Positions 21,946 through 33,526 of a DNA stretch of 64,000 nt are shown here, in pieces (the stretch's first letter is position 1; each line of letters opens with the position of its first letter). Source of the DNA: Thamnidium elegans (taxonomy: Eukaryota > Mucoromycota > Mucoromycetes > Mucorales > Mucoraceae); the NCBI GenBank assembly GCA_025201345.1, contig JAIXMG010000008.1, forward strand, positions 310,001-374,000, read 5' to 3'. The position numbers and the translations under genes are program-made. Below the pieces are notes generated by a model that was not told where the DNA came from, made no database searches, and saw only the letters and a list, made by a program, of their open reading frames with translations.

Positions 21946-24689
21946 ATTTCGTATTGAGTGATAAAATAGAACTGGAGGGGGGGATATATATGTATAAAAA
22001 AGAAAGTAACTTTTTTTGGTTGCTGTTGTTGTTTTATGTAATAAAGAGAAGAAGAAAAAAAGGGAAAGAAAAAAAAAGACCGTGCAATTCGATCTTGTTA
22101 TATACCTTTTTTTTTTTTTTTTTTATATAACTGTTATAGTAAATAACTTTGGGGGGAAACCTTTTTTGGGGGGGAGATCGAGGAATTATTACATATTAAG
22201 CTGTATAATAATTTTCAAAAAAAAAAGTTTATAAATAAAAACCGTAAATTAACTGGTTGAGCCTTCACGTTTCCTAAACCTTTCTGGAATCTCACATGGT
22301 GTTCAATATAATAATTTGTAGTTGTAACATTTTCTTATAATTCACGATTATAATCGGATTTTGTTCGTAATTTTAGGTAGTGCGACTAACTCCGTTTTGC
22401 TTACTTTTTTTTCTCGAAAAAATAGGGTATTTTCCTCAAAAGGTAGTTTTCTTATTTCGCCCCCTTCTCTTGTTACATGACGTTGTGATTAAGAACCCGG
22501 CTAAAAAATCAATCGCCCTTATCCACACGAATATATTAAAAACCTATAATAAGCTTGCATTCTATCTTAAAATGAAAAATCGTGCTTTCCCTTATACACC
22601 TAATGTTGCACCATAGTTTGCCACGTTTTATCTTTATCTTTTTGTATACCAACGTACATACACGATTTTATTTATGATGAGTGTGCCCCCACAAACATGC
22701 TCGCGTGCTACTTGTTACTCTATAGTAATACATACTTGCCAAAAATAATTTTTTTTTGACCTTTATTATAATTATGAGTAAGTAATGACGTTTAACTAAA
22801 TATATATATGTGTATATATTTTTTTTTTTTTTTTTTTTTTGGTTCTTTTAATACTACTAATTGGATTGTTGTACAATTAAAATAAAGTGCATAGATCTCT
22901 CATAGATATTTTTTACTTTTTGTTAATTATTTTTATTAGGATTGTAAGCTTTTAGTAATGGTATTTAATATAGTCCCACACCATATTTAGTAAACGGTAA
23001 ATAGTTTGAATAGAATCACTGGATCATAATGATGATGTATATAAACAAACTTTTTTTTTTTTTTTTTATTGACAAATATCTCTTGATTTGTACACTCATC
23101 CGAACTATAGACAGTATAACATTACTTAAGAGGCAGTATTCCCTTGATTTCCTATAATTGCAAAATAGAAGGAATTACAAACCATCTATGCAACTCAACG
23201 TCTCTTTCTTTCTCTCCTTTATGTTGTTTATTTGTTTGTTAAAAGTAACACCATCATCGTTCAAACTAGACCGGGCATTTAAAAAAATAACATGTTTTTT
23301 TGTTATATTAAACAGCTTTTTCCTTAAAAAAACCTTCCAGAATATCTGTACTTGATCCCTGTTTTACGTAATCAAAAACTAAATCTGGTTTTAGCTGTAC
23401 TTTTGATTGGTTTATCTCTTTTTGGATTTATCGGTGCAGAGCGCTTGCCCTCAAAAAAAAAAATTTTTTTTGAGGGGGTTACTCTAAAAAAGAACCGGAT
23501 AAAATTTTATACTTTTTTTTTTTTTTTTTTTCTTTTTGTGCACAGGAAAAACCGTGGAGAAAAAAAAACATATGTATGCGGGGGAGAAAAGGTTTGGCTA
23601 TGTATTTTTTATAGTATTTACTATATAAATAAAAAACATGGGATGACTAATGTATTAATTAAGGAGCATATTCAACAATGAAAAAGATGACAAACTTTAA
23701 AAAAATATCACATCATGTTTATACACACACTTTTTTTGTGTTTACAACATTTATACCATCGTAAGATTGGGTAGGGGGGGAAATTATTAATAGTAAATTA
23801 TTGGTTACACTGGTCCGACACACAAGTCGTAAAAAAAAAGAAAAAAAGAAAAAAAAAAAAGGTGCCCATTACAACTATGATGAAACAAAATTTTTACGTG
23901 TTATAATACAGAATTATTGTTCTGTAAAGGTTCCCTCAATTGTGTCAAAAAAAAAAATCAGCCCAGTGTATAAACTAATAAATGTTATTCTAGCCCTTGC
24001 AACAACAACAAAAAAGCCTTCCTCCCACATGACCCAACACTCTATATCTTTAAAGCCTCACTCAAAAAAAATTACCCGCCCAAAATCAGTCTCGTGAATA
24101 TAACCTGTCAGGTCATTTACACATAATAAAGCATGATATGGTTGGTGGTGTTTACAACTATCAAGTGATTAACTTTACCAAAAGCAGAGACTGTACATAT
24201 AATTTACTTAATTTATATGGTGAACATTCCCATCACGTTGTTCTCTCTTTATTTTTAGCATATAAGCTTTTTAATTGTGTATACAGTGCGACGGGTCGGA
24301 ACCATAAGTCGTAACATTTACTGGAATCAAGTGAAATCAGTGGATATTATACACTCGTCAGTTTTGCTTTTTCTTTTTTTTTTCATTGCGAGTGTGGTCT
24401 TTTTTTTTTTTAAGTATGCAGCATGTCAAAACTAGCTTGGACCATCACATATACATGAGCTGTATCAAGTAATATTTGCCTTTTTATTCAACCACTCGCT
24501 CTTTCTTTCGAAATACTTTGCAAACTATTTCTTTTCATTGTCCAACTCTCGCTCTTGTTGATAGCTTTTTTGTGAATGCAATATCCAGTATATATATATA
24601 TATATATATATATTAGGAAATGAGAAAAGAGAGACAGTTTAGACTTTATTGAGTTAAATATATGAAAGGATATATTGATATTACTACTA

Positions 24690-25103
24690 ATTTAATTTCA
24701 ATGATGAGAAGGAAAAAAAAACTAAAGAGTGCCTTTGCGAGCCCAATTAGTATACTTGGTGTCTTTATGGACACCTAAGACCCTCTTCTTTTGGTACTTC
24801 TTCCTTTAAAGTCTTCTTGATCAGATATTTCTCCCGTCGAAAGAGCTTTCATATGGAGGTCTTTTTTTATTTTATTTCTGGAGTATTCGCTATCGGAAGA
24901 CCTGCCAAATTATAGTTTATTATAGCAGTTTTTTCGAGTACAAGAGATTTCTTTTCAAAGTACTTTGGTGTGGTCCCTGTAGAAATTTCCATCATAATTG
25001 TTTCTTGCAAATTCAGCACAACCTAAATCAACAACTCTTCCATTACTAGATTGAGTATATATCCTCGAATCAACCTTATCACCGTCACCGACACTGTCCT
25101 GCC

Positions 25104-25161
<58 letters not shown>

Positions 25162-25436
25162 CTATTCTACTTTGTGTCGAGCTCTAACTACTTTTCTTTT
25201 GTAATTAGGGGTGCGCTATCCACCTCATTCTGCGAACCGTTCACGCTGATACGCTTACTGATATGTATATTCATTTTAAAGGGGGAGGAAAAGATTGGCT
25301 TCCTAACGAAAATACTCGTTTTTATGTATAAAGCACTTGCACATAGTGTACCTTTTTTTAATGAAATTAACGTGAATAAGCAAAACAGAATGTCATACTT
25401 TTTTTGTTTTGGATCTGGAAAAAAGAAAGGGAACAA
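24690..25436 (-). pseudogene. decayed gene interrupted by a 53-nt poly-T run
   Basis: Minus-strand coding-like blocks lie in order. Before the run (25188-25280) the frame reads KMNIHISKRISVNGSQNEVD and SAPLITKEK to a stop. After it (about 24960-25106) it reads WQDSVGDGDKVDSRIYTQSS, NGRVVDLGCAEFARNNYDGN and FYRDHTKVL to a stop. Further on, about 24740-24900, it reads SSDSEYSRNKIKKDLHMKAL and STGEISDQEDFKGRSTKRRG to a stop. The composition is protein-like and hydrophilic but stops and frame changes separate the blocks. No family is recognised; a transposon-associated ORF is plausible. Confidence 0.35.
25107..25159. repeat. T53 homopolymer
   Basis: An uninterrupted run of 53 T, the longest homopolymer in the window. 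Coding-like minus-strand sequence on both sides suggests the run expanded inside a decayed gene, rather than being the poly(A) tail of a retrocopy. Assembly length may be unreliable here. Confidence 0.85.
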
Positions 25437-25954
25437 ATAGATAATGGTTTAATTGTTTATGTTAATCGTATTTAGAAATAAAAAAACAGGGACTCGTGTA
25501 CATATTAAACCAAAAAAAAACTTTATATTAGATTTTTATAAAAAACAAATATAAAAAATAAAAATATATATATATATATATATTATATAAAAAGGGGTGT
25601 GTGTGTGTACGAAGAAGAGAGATTATATATATATGAATATATACTACAATCTCTTTCTAAAAAAAAAGATCGAAAATAATAGATAGTACAATAAGAGGAA
25701 AAAACAGTAGCAATATAATAAAAAAAAAAAAGAAAAAAAAAGAACAGAATGTGTAACAAACAACGACAATAAATATATACATGTGTGTAATGTATAAGAA
25801 AAAAAGGGTTATTATGTATATATAAAGAGATAATGAGAGAGAGAGAGAGATAGAGTGAGTGGGTGAGTGAGTGAGTGCATGGATTATATTATATTATATA
25901 GAGTTTGAAAGAAAAAGAAAAAGAGGTATACTATATAGAGGCTTTTTTTCTTTT

Positions 25955-26722
25955 TTAGATTTCCCAAACTCTTCTATTTCTATTATTATGATTATTATTA
26001 TGATTATTATTACTTTGATTAGAAATACGAGTAGTAGAGTCTTGTGAAGTTGGTAAAGACGGTTGTTTTGCTTCAGCAACGGCCACATGATCTAAATAAG
26101 CATCCGGTTGCATGATCCGAGACAACCGATATTTGACGCCGAGATAACTAAGGTAATTATTTCTAGGAAATACACGCACTCGTTTCACATCTGGAAAATG
26201 ACTATCTGAAATGTCTACAAATGTACCGCCTACAGTCAATGTCTGTTCTAATTTAGTTTGGTTGATAATATCAAACGGAACCCATTTTTCATTCATAAAA
26301 ACAAGCCATGTAAAATTCCAACAAGCTTGTCTGCCTTGATTCATTTGTGAGGTACTGGTAGTATAGGATGCTATATTTGAACTTTTGGAGAGCTGTGCTG
26401 GTAAAGCCAGTTTTATAGCGGGCGTGTTGATTTGATTGGTCGGAGGATAATAAGAGTGGGTAGAGGACGAGGATGTACTAGAGGAAGCGACTGATAGAGG
26501 TGGAGAGACGACACGAAAATGGGACTGTTGTCTGTTATTGTTATCATCATAGTTTATAGCCTGACTGATCATTTGATCATTGTTGTGTGGTGGCGATTTA
26601 TTTAAAAATGTTGCTTGTTGATTATGAATTCGATATTGTTGATGTTGAGCAATAATAATAGGTGTATTGTAATATTGTTGCTGATTATGATATAACACAC
26701 TTAGTTCTGTACCCGTACTCAT
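25955..26722 (-). CDS. hypothetical protein with WWE-like domain
   Basis: A single-exon 255-residue protein. The N-terminal half (about 1-130) is low-complexity, rich in Gln, Asn, Ser and Tyr. A compact domain follows at about 133-205: WNFTWLVFMNEKWVPFD, then KLEQTLTVGGTFVDI, and ends GVKYRLSRIMQ. Spaced Trp residues, a W-x-P-[FY]-D step, a following LE helix and a C-terminal Arg-containing strand resemble the WWE fold, which binds ADP-ribose or protein partners in ubiquitin and PARP proteins. This is inference from pattern only. The tail is Asn/His-rich. The ATG at 26722 is preferred because in-frame Met codons upstream lead into Phe/Tyr/Ile-only sequence over T-rich and TA-rich DNA, which is probably leader. 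Confidence 0.6.
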   Translation of the reverse strand: MSTGTELSVLYHNQQQYYNTPIIIAQHQQYRIHNQQATFLNKSPPHNNDQMISQAINYDDNNNRQQSHFRVVSPPLSVASSSTSSSSTHSYYPPTNQINTPAIKLALPAQLSKSSNIASYTTSTSQMNQGRQACWNFTWLVFMNEKWVPFDIINQTKLEQTLTVGGTFVDISDSHFPDVKRVRVFPRNNYLSYLGVKYRLSRIMQPDAYLDHVAVAEAKQPSLPTSQDSTTRISNQSNNNHNNNHNNRNRRVWEI

Positions 26723-27555
26723 TATTATATATAAATCGTATATCTCTCTCTTTTTATATATATATATATATATATATGTGTATATAGAGAAAAGAAAGAA
26801 GAAGAAGAAAAAAAAAGAATTATTGGGGGGCAAAAAAAAAAAAGAAAAGAGGGTATTTAAATACACTTTTTTTTTTCTTCATTACATACCTGTTTTTAGT
26901 ATTTCTTGGTATTACGAGCCATGATCACGGGTCACTGTTACACTTGAGCAAAAAAAGAAAGTTTTAGTTGATCATTTATATATTAGAGCTCAAGTGACTT
27001 TCCCCCCCTCCTCTCTTCTCCTCTAGCACGCTTTTATTATAACATTTTATCAAGCAAATGCAAATGTAAAACCCTCTTTTTTTTGTTGTTGTTGTTGTTA
27101 TTGTTGTTGTTGTTGTAGATTTTAATATAATATAGTATATCATTCTATATTGCTATTAAAGAATCAACACGGGTAGGTACACTCATCATCATCATCATTT
27201 ATATATCATCATTGTACAATTTCTTTAAAAAAAGATAGGTCACGAGCTAGCAATATATTAACTCTGATATCTAGCTTGCTTAGCAAATATATAAAACTCT
27301 TTATTAAAAAACCAACTAGTTTAGAGTACCTTGAATCATCCTTATTCTATTTACTTTTTGTGAGCAAAGGAGTGTTTTTTTTTTATTTATTTATTTATAT
27401 ATATGTATATATATGTGTGTGTGTATACATATATAGAGAGACAAAAAAAAAAAAAAAAGGGGGGGGGGGAAATACTTTATAAATGTACAAATTTTTACTC
27501 TATGCAACATGAAAAAAAAAAAAGTTTGCGTAACCTTCGCTTTCTTTTTTTTTTT
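26723..27555. other. intergenic: simple repeats only
   Basis: It contains a (TA) repeat (about 26757-26777), a GTT trinucleotide repeat (about 27084-27116), CAT/ATC repeats (about 27187-27198) and T- and G-runs (27377, 27445-27469). No coding-like frame is supported. It combines the 5' flank of the WWE-like gene and the 3' flank of the DOA10 gene. Confidence 0.55.
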
Positions 27556-30500
27556 TTAGTGAGCAACATCGTTTTCTATAATTGTTGATGTAGACTCGTT
27601 ATTGCTATTTTCTGACTGATTCTTCATATTGTGTAATCTCTTTCCTATCAGATAAATATCATCTCTTACAATTTGTATCCATAAATGAATCAAATTTTTA
27701 AAGATAAAGATAGACAGAATAGCGATAAAGAAACAAAAGATGATGGGATAAGTATATATTGTGACAGTAACTTGAAGTGAAGGGTCTTTTGAGTCTATAT
27801 ATATATATGTATAAAAAATAAGTAAATCTTATGATAAGTTTCCCTTATTGTTGCTTACCCAACATTTGTAAAATACCCCACGAAGTAATAGCAGGTATGT
27901 TTATAGCCAATAACGCAGTTAATATCACAGGAAGAATCACAGTTTTTGTGATATTCCACACGTCTGTTTGCATAATACCGTCCCCTATGATTGCATTTAA
28001 TTTTTGACGAAGACTATTATTGGCAGGAAGCACATGAATAATATTATGAATGATACTCATATATGCGACACCAAACGACCAGTTCTAAAAAAAAAAAGTA
28101 ATACAAAAAAAAAACCCCATGAATAAAAACTTTCTTTGCAAAGTGATATATGCAAAGCGATATATATAAAACTCACACACACACACACACTTACTTGAGA
28201 CACATAAATCACCAATCCACTTTCTGAATTAAAACTACGGATCGGCATAAAAACAAAGAGATCAACTGCGATTCCGAAAAGAAGTGGGATGACTAGACCA
28301 AACGTAATAGAAAAGTATATAAACTTTGCAATCTAAACAAAACTATATATTAGAAACTCCCTCCCTCTTTTTTTTTTTTCATGTGTACTTTTCTTTCTCT
28401 TTCTCTTTCTTTACCATTTTTGCCTTTTCTTTCATATACGTCATAATCTCATTATTGTATTCATTTGCTTTATATGTTGCGTAACATTCTGTAATCCAAT
28501 GAACCACTGTTCCTAAACCAGCCATAATATATATGCCGAGTGCAAACGAGTACAAGTCATTTACTTTAGATTCAGGTGCAAGATAAGTTTTAAAAAGTGC
28601 TCGACCAACCAACACTATGTTATATAAAAAAAAAAGTAATTAATAAAAAAATAAAAAAAACCCTCATTCTTATCCACCTAATATAGTTTATCACCACAAG
28701 GCTTTTTTTTTTTTAAAAAAAAAAAAATACTTACAAGGCACAACTGTTACAGAGCAAGTAAATAACGAGATCGAAAACCACATGAAATATAAAAATATGA
28801 TAATCTAAAAAAAACAATACAAATTTAGAGATAAAAAAAAAAAGCAAACAAACCACAAACTTACTCTTCGTTTGAAATTAGGTGGAATATATACAACGAT
28901 TGTTGATTGTGCTTCATCGTTGGTATCAGCGGTAGCAGGGTGCCCTCTTCTTCTTTCGTCCTCATCAATCGCTTCTAATGTAACAGGATCCACGGGTACA
29001 AGCATACGACGGGTAGGGTCCACAGGCACACTATCATATTTGGGCACACGAATCATCATACCGTCACGCCTGAACACAACCGGACTATGGTCATCCTCAA
29101 TAGCAACATCAGAAAATGCATCTGTAGGCACCTCAGCCTTTTGAAACAACACCATTGCCTTCAATGTCCTTCTGATATGTCTTCCTTCTTCATCCGGTTT
29201 ACGCACATTAAACATAAACGAGGTCAGACGCAACTGCCGACACGCAAAGTGCCACCAGAGGTCAAGTGCCTTTTTAGAGTAATCACGGGGCTTGATAAAT
29301 CCAATGAAAGGAGGTAAAAGGAACTGAATGATCAAGAGATCAATTGCCAAAGTAGATAGCGGAGCATGAAACGGTAACCTTAAAGGAAACACAACCCCAG
29401 TGTACGCTAAACTGTACGTCACTGTTCCGACCCCAAAGACAAGCATGCCAGAGTAAATCAATGCAGATTGGCTAATCTTTTGCAAAAGTGTCGGTAAAGG
29501 CTTTTCAACCATCTCCTGCACCGGATGAAACTGTGGGTCGTTCGGGTCTCGAATAAACCACATCACTCCAGGTCGGATAATCTCTCTGCAGACCGTAATA
29601 AAGATGGCGAAATAAAATAACACGCCCGTGCCCAAGAACCAGTGTAAAAAGTAAGACGAGTAAGGGCTCTTTAAATGGAACCCATAACGAGAGCTAAACG
29701 AAGCGTTTACGAATAAAGGTAAAGTAGCCATATCAAGTAAGAACCCACATACGGTAGGGAACACAACCAGTTCAATCAAGATGAAAAACAAAACCTTTAA
29801 GAAAATACCTTGCTGACGAATGATATCTTGAATCGTATCACCTGTTGCAGATGAAGGTCGACCCGAGTTGGCTCTTCGACGGCTGTGAGTTAAATACCAT
29901 GACCCGACCGCAATTAAAACGAGGTAGCCGACAAGTATACACATGCTACGATCCAAACCCGTTTGACCAGTAGCAAACCGATGCCATCTTGCAAGTGCTG
30001 CTGTACCCGCCGATTCAACCTTATTTTGAACAAGTTCCCAATCAATACGATTCAGCATATCATCTACCATACTCAATTGCGTTACTGTCTTTGTAGGTTC
30101 TACCACCACAATTGTCTCATTACTCATGCTTACTGCTGAGTGAAAGATACTTTCTACACCTTGAGAAACTTGTTCTTGTAACGATTCCATGGCCAACTGT
30201 ATATTTTGAGGCACAATCGATAGCATGAGCGACCAAATATAAGGAAAACAAAGATCCAACACGAAATCGACTAAAGGATCCGTGACTAATCTCATCACAT
30301 AGATGGGTGTTTCAATAAAGCTAATGGGTCGGATCAATATCACAAGACGTCCAATGACATACGGAACCCATACAGCAATACCAAGACATAAACTAATCAT
30401 AAGCGACATCAAGACAGAATTTTGAACCAACATCCAAGGATTTCCTCTCATACCAATAGCTTCTAATACACCGTTAATATCGTCTCCTACATCAAATGGT

Positions 30501-31998
30501 TCGTCTTCTTCAGCAACGACCGCAGCAGCTGCTGCAGCTGCCTCAGCGAATGCGACTCCAGGTGGTTGACGAGGTTGAGCGTTAGGTCTTTCGAATTCAC
30601 GCATTTCACGTAAATCAGGATTTAAACGTTGATCAAAGATACGTTGAAATACAACGTTATTCACTCGTTCAGGGTCAACTAATTCAGGTAATCTATCCTC
30701 TTCTTCCTCTTCCTCTTCCTCTTCTTCTTCTTCTTCCTCTTCCTCTTCTTCATCGTCATCATCATCATCCATTCTTCTTCTTCTAGAAGATTCCGATGCA
30801 GGCCAACCAACATAATCATCATCATTGTCATTATTATCAAGATGATGATGATGATGATGGGAAGAACTAGATCCTGTTCCATCTAAACCACCAAACAACT
30901 GATCATTCGATTCATCCAAGTTACGATCCTGAATATAACTTGACCACTCAAACGTTTCTGGTTCATTGTTATTATTATTTCTTGCCAATTCATTTTGCAA
31001 TTCATTTCTTAAATCATCTAATCGATGTCCAATACGATCCATATAATTATCTACTTGCTCGTTATTGTTGTTGGGTGGATTCATCACTTGCATTGCATTT
31101 AATAATGTATCAATGGCTACTTGTTCTTGTACCAATTGCTCATTATTGTTGTTGTTGTTGTTGTTGTTATTATTTTGATGAGGATTATTTTCAATAATTG
31201 GATTTTCCTCATTTAACGGTACTTGTTCAGCAGGTAAGTTTTGTAATACCCATTCTCTAAACAGATAAGCAGCAACAAATATAATGATCACAAATGCTGT
31301 AATAATTTGTCCTTCAAGGCAATCGGATAAAAAAGATCTATTCACCCTAAATTAACTTTTATGTACACATCATTATAAAAATAACTTACTTTAATGTTTC
31401 AAAGGATAAATAACTTGTGGGTTGTGTTGTCACTGGGGTTAAAGTTTCGGTCGTTGTTTGGTTCCCACTATTATTAAACCCAATAATAGTTTCACCACTC
31501 CAAAAGTAAAATCGCCATGTCCATAAAGTAAAGTTTGGCAAGATGATTAACCAAACAATAACCACTGTTAAGCCTCGAATCACTGTCTTTATTAAACTGG
31601 CTAACCGACGAAGCAATTGTGAAAAAAGTACAAAAAGTGGCACCTTTTCTGGCATATCTTCTCGGTAAATGGGTGAAAACGTAAAAGGATATTCGCATAG
31701 TTCACAATATCTATAATAAAGTTAACATAAACTCCCCCCCTTTTATCTTATTGTCTCTCTTTTTTTTTTCCCCTTACTTTTTTTTACTATGTGATAACCA
31801 TTCTATAAGGCTATAAAGAAATATATTATACATTAGTTTTACAAGTCATGCAATAAATAAAAAAAAAAAAAAAAAAAAAAAGATCTTAAATTACCAGTCT
31901 TCATGTACAAAACGGATACTACCAGAACATTTACAAGGATGGTAAAGTTGATGATCAGGCGTAGATTCACTTCTACAAACTCTACAGATTTCTAAATG

Positions 31999-32029
<31 letters not shown>

Positions 32030-32099
32030 TTCAGTGTCTCGAAAACGTATTACTGAAAAAAAAAGGGGGGGGGGTTTTTTTACCTTGGTCGTCATCCAT
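27556..32099 (-). CDS. DOA10/MARCH6-type RING-CH membrane E3 ubiquitin ligase, 10 exons
   Basis: A 1273-residue polytopic ER/nuclear-envelope ubiquitin ligase of the Doa10/MARCH6 family, which acts in ER-associated degradation. Exons (minus): 32084-32099, 31895-31991, 31778-31810, 31390-31710, 28865-31346, 28735-28804, 28415-28614, 28195-28332, 27859-28084, 27556-27794; total 3822 nt, all phases consistent. The N-terminal RING-CH has a full C4HC3 set: Cys 8, 11, 25, 27, His 35, Cys 38, 51, 54 ([32 protein letters not shown]). Many hydrophobic segments follow, starting at about residue 90. The large fifth exon carries Asn-rich, His-rich and Asp/Glu-rich tracts (about 200-400), then multiple membrane spans. 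The length is close to yeast Doa10 (about 1320). The first exon encodes only five complete residues and the third is 33 nt, both inside the RING region. Confidence 0.92.
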
Positions 32100-32557
32100 A
32101 GTTGCTTGTTCAAAATATCTCTTTTTTTTTATTATTATATTTGTAAAAAAGAAAAAAAGTACATGTATATAAAAAAAAGGGTTTGAACTTTTTTAAACCA
32201 AAAAAAAAAAAAAAAAAAAAAAATTTATTGCAAGCAAATTTATTGGCTTAAAAATTGCTTTCTCTGTGTCGTTTTCCTCCCTGGGTTATCTTATCATGCA
32301 ATTGTATATATAAAAAGGGTTTTTGGCTTGTAAGGAGGATATGTATAAAGAAAAAGTTTCCCTATCATTTAAAGCTAAAAGCAGTGATTAAACATGCACC
32401 TTTTTTTTTTTTTTTATAGATTTTTTTTACCTTTTTTTTTTTTTTTATTTCAGCAAAAAGTGTAAATCACACCCGAAATTCGCTTCATGATGATGAGCAA
32501 TCACGACGTCACTTTTTTTATTTTAAAAATCCAAAATATAAAAAATAACCCTTTTTA

Positions 32558-32596
<39 letters not shown>

Positions 32597-32610
32597 TCTG
32601 CATAATCAAA
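32100..32610. promoter_or_regulatory. shared divergent promoter region (DOA10 / small membrane protein)
   Basis: A 511-bp spacer between two divergently transcribed genes. It holds A/T homopolymers (about 32200-32222, 32401-32416, 32561-32593) and no coding-like frame. TATATAAAAAGGG at about 32306-32318 is a possible TATA element for the plus-strand gene but is 300 bp from its ATG. The T-rich block just before 32611 probably belongs to its leader. A bidirectional regulatory region is inferred from the layout. Confidence 0.4.
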
Positions 32611-33317
32611 ATGAATTTTGCACCTTATTCACCTTCACCAGACGAAGACAGAACTTCACGTTCACCAAAGAAAACCAACCCTACTCCAGCCTCATTTAGT
32701 TCTTATCAAGCCGGTAACTCTGCTTCGTATGCAGAACAAGGTCTTTTAAATAACGGTAGCAGCAGCAGCAGCAGCAGTAATGGACAAACTGTGCGTGTCA
32801 ATAAATACGAGACAACATTACCTATTCGTGTAGATATAGAAGCCAGTTTAGCCTATATCCTTGGTCCTGTAACAGGTACTTGTTATATACGTTTTGCATA
32901 AATAGTATATTAACGCTGATTGAAAAACATAGGGTTACTATTATTGATTCTTGAAAGACAAAATGATTATGTTCGATTCCATGCATGGCAGGTAATGTTT
33001 TATTATTGGAAATCTATAGTGTATAAAAGCTAACATTGGCTCTTGTATAGTCTTCACTTGTATTCTCTAGTTTGATGTTTGCTCAGTTTATTTTATTGTT
33101 CATCTCTTCCTTTTTATCATGGGTTTTATTCTTTTTCAACTTGTTTTTACTCGTTTGGTTAACGTAAATATATATATACATATACACACTTGTGTGAAAA
33201 AAAGTACTAAGATATTTTATATACAGGTATAGAGCATATTTGGACGGAGCATCACTAGAGAGATATGAAGTACCTTATTTTGGTCTAATTGCATCAGAAT
33301 ATGTTGATACAGAATAA
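32611..33317 (+). CDS. small DUF4870/UPF0132-type membrane protein
   Basis: A 175-residue protein in four exons: 32611-32875, 32933-32991, 33051-33163, 33227-33317. The N-terminal 65 residues are polar and Ser-rich (SPSPDEDRTSRSPKK; a Ser run), probably cytosolic. The core begins ASLAYILGPVTGLLLLILER and continues NDYVRFHAWQSSLVFSSL, followed by long hydrophobic segments. The [YF]-x-LG-x-[IV]-TG ... [VF]RFHAxQS pattern is the hallmark of the UPF0132/DUF4870 (Tic20-like) small membrane proteins, whose biochemical role is not established. Three membrane spans are visible. The short tail ends VPYFGLIASEYVDTE. It shares a divergent spacer with the DOA10 gene and converges with the RhoGEF gene, with only 209 bp between coding ends. 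Confidence 0.85.
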
Positions 33318-33526
33318 TAACTATGATACCACTTATTAGATTAAAAAAAAAAAAAAAAGGCATATAATTTTTTTTTTTACTTTCTTAAAAAAAACGTGAG
33401 GGTAAAAAAATAATAATAAAGGAATGAATAATTAAAAGGATTAAAGGAAAGGGATGGGGGGGGGGATGATTTAAACACATACATATATATAAAATAAATT
33501 ATTATTCATTTTTAAAAGGAAAAAAC

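Larger units (their letters stand above)
21946..25954. other. long gene-poor region with decayed coding segments
   Basis: No intact gene. The first 300 bp are the 5' flank of the Zn2Cys6 gene. Weak coding-like frames occur at 22380-22616 (plus) and 23352-23460, where plus reads LNLVLAVLLIGLSLFGFIGA and minus reads EGKRSAPINPKRDKPIKS. An A/T inverted pair CCCTCAAAAAAAA / TTTTTTTTGAGGG lies at about 23448-23476. A (TA) repeat occupies about 24590-24613. A decayed minus-strand gene lies at 24690-25436 with a T53 run inside it. From 25440 to 25950 the sequence is A-, TA- and GA-repeat rich (GA at 25836-25850, GAGT repeats at 25853-25877), probably the 3' region of the next gene. Confidence 0.5.

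Noticed and set aside
23352..23681. 109-codon plus-strand frame with a hydrophobic start
   Set aside because: After the first 30 residues it runs into homopolymer-derived Lys/Phe; the first part also reads plausibly on the minus strand. Neither frame has support from splice sites or family motifs.
25107..25159. Poly(A) tail of a retrocopy or LINE
   Set aside because: Coding-like sequence in the same orientation stands on both sides of the run, and no target-site duplication is visible.
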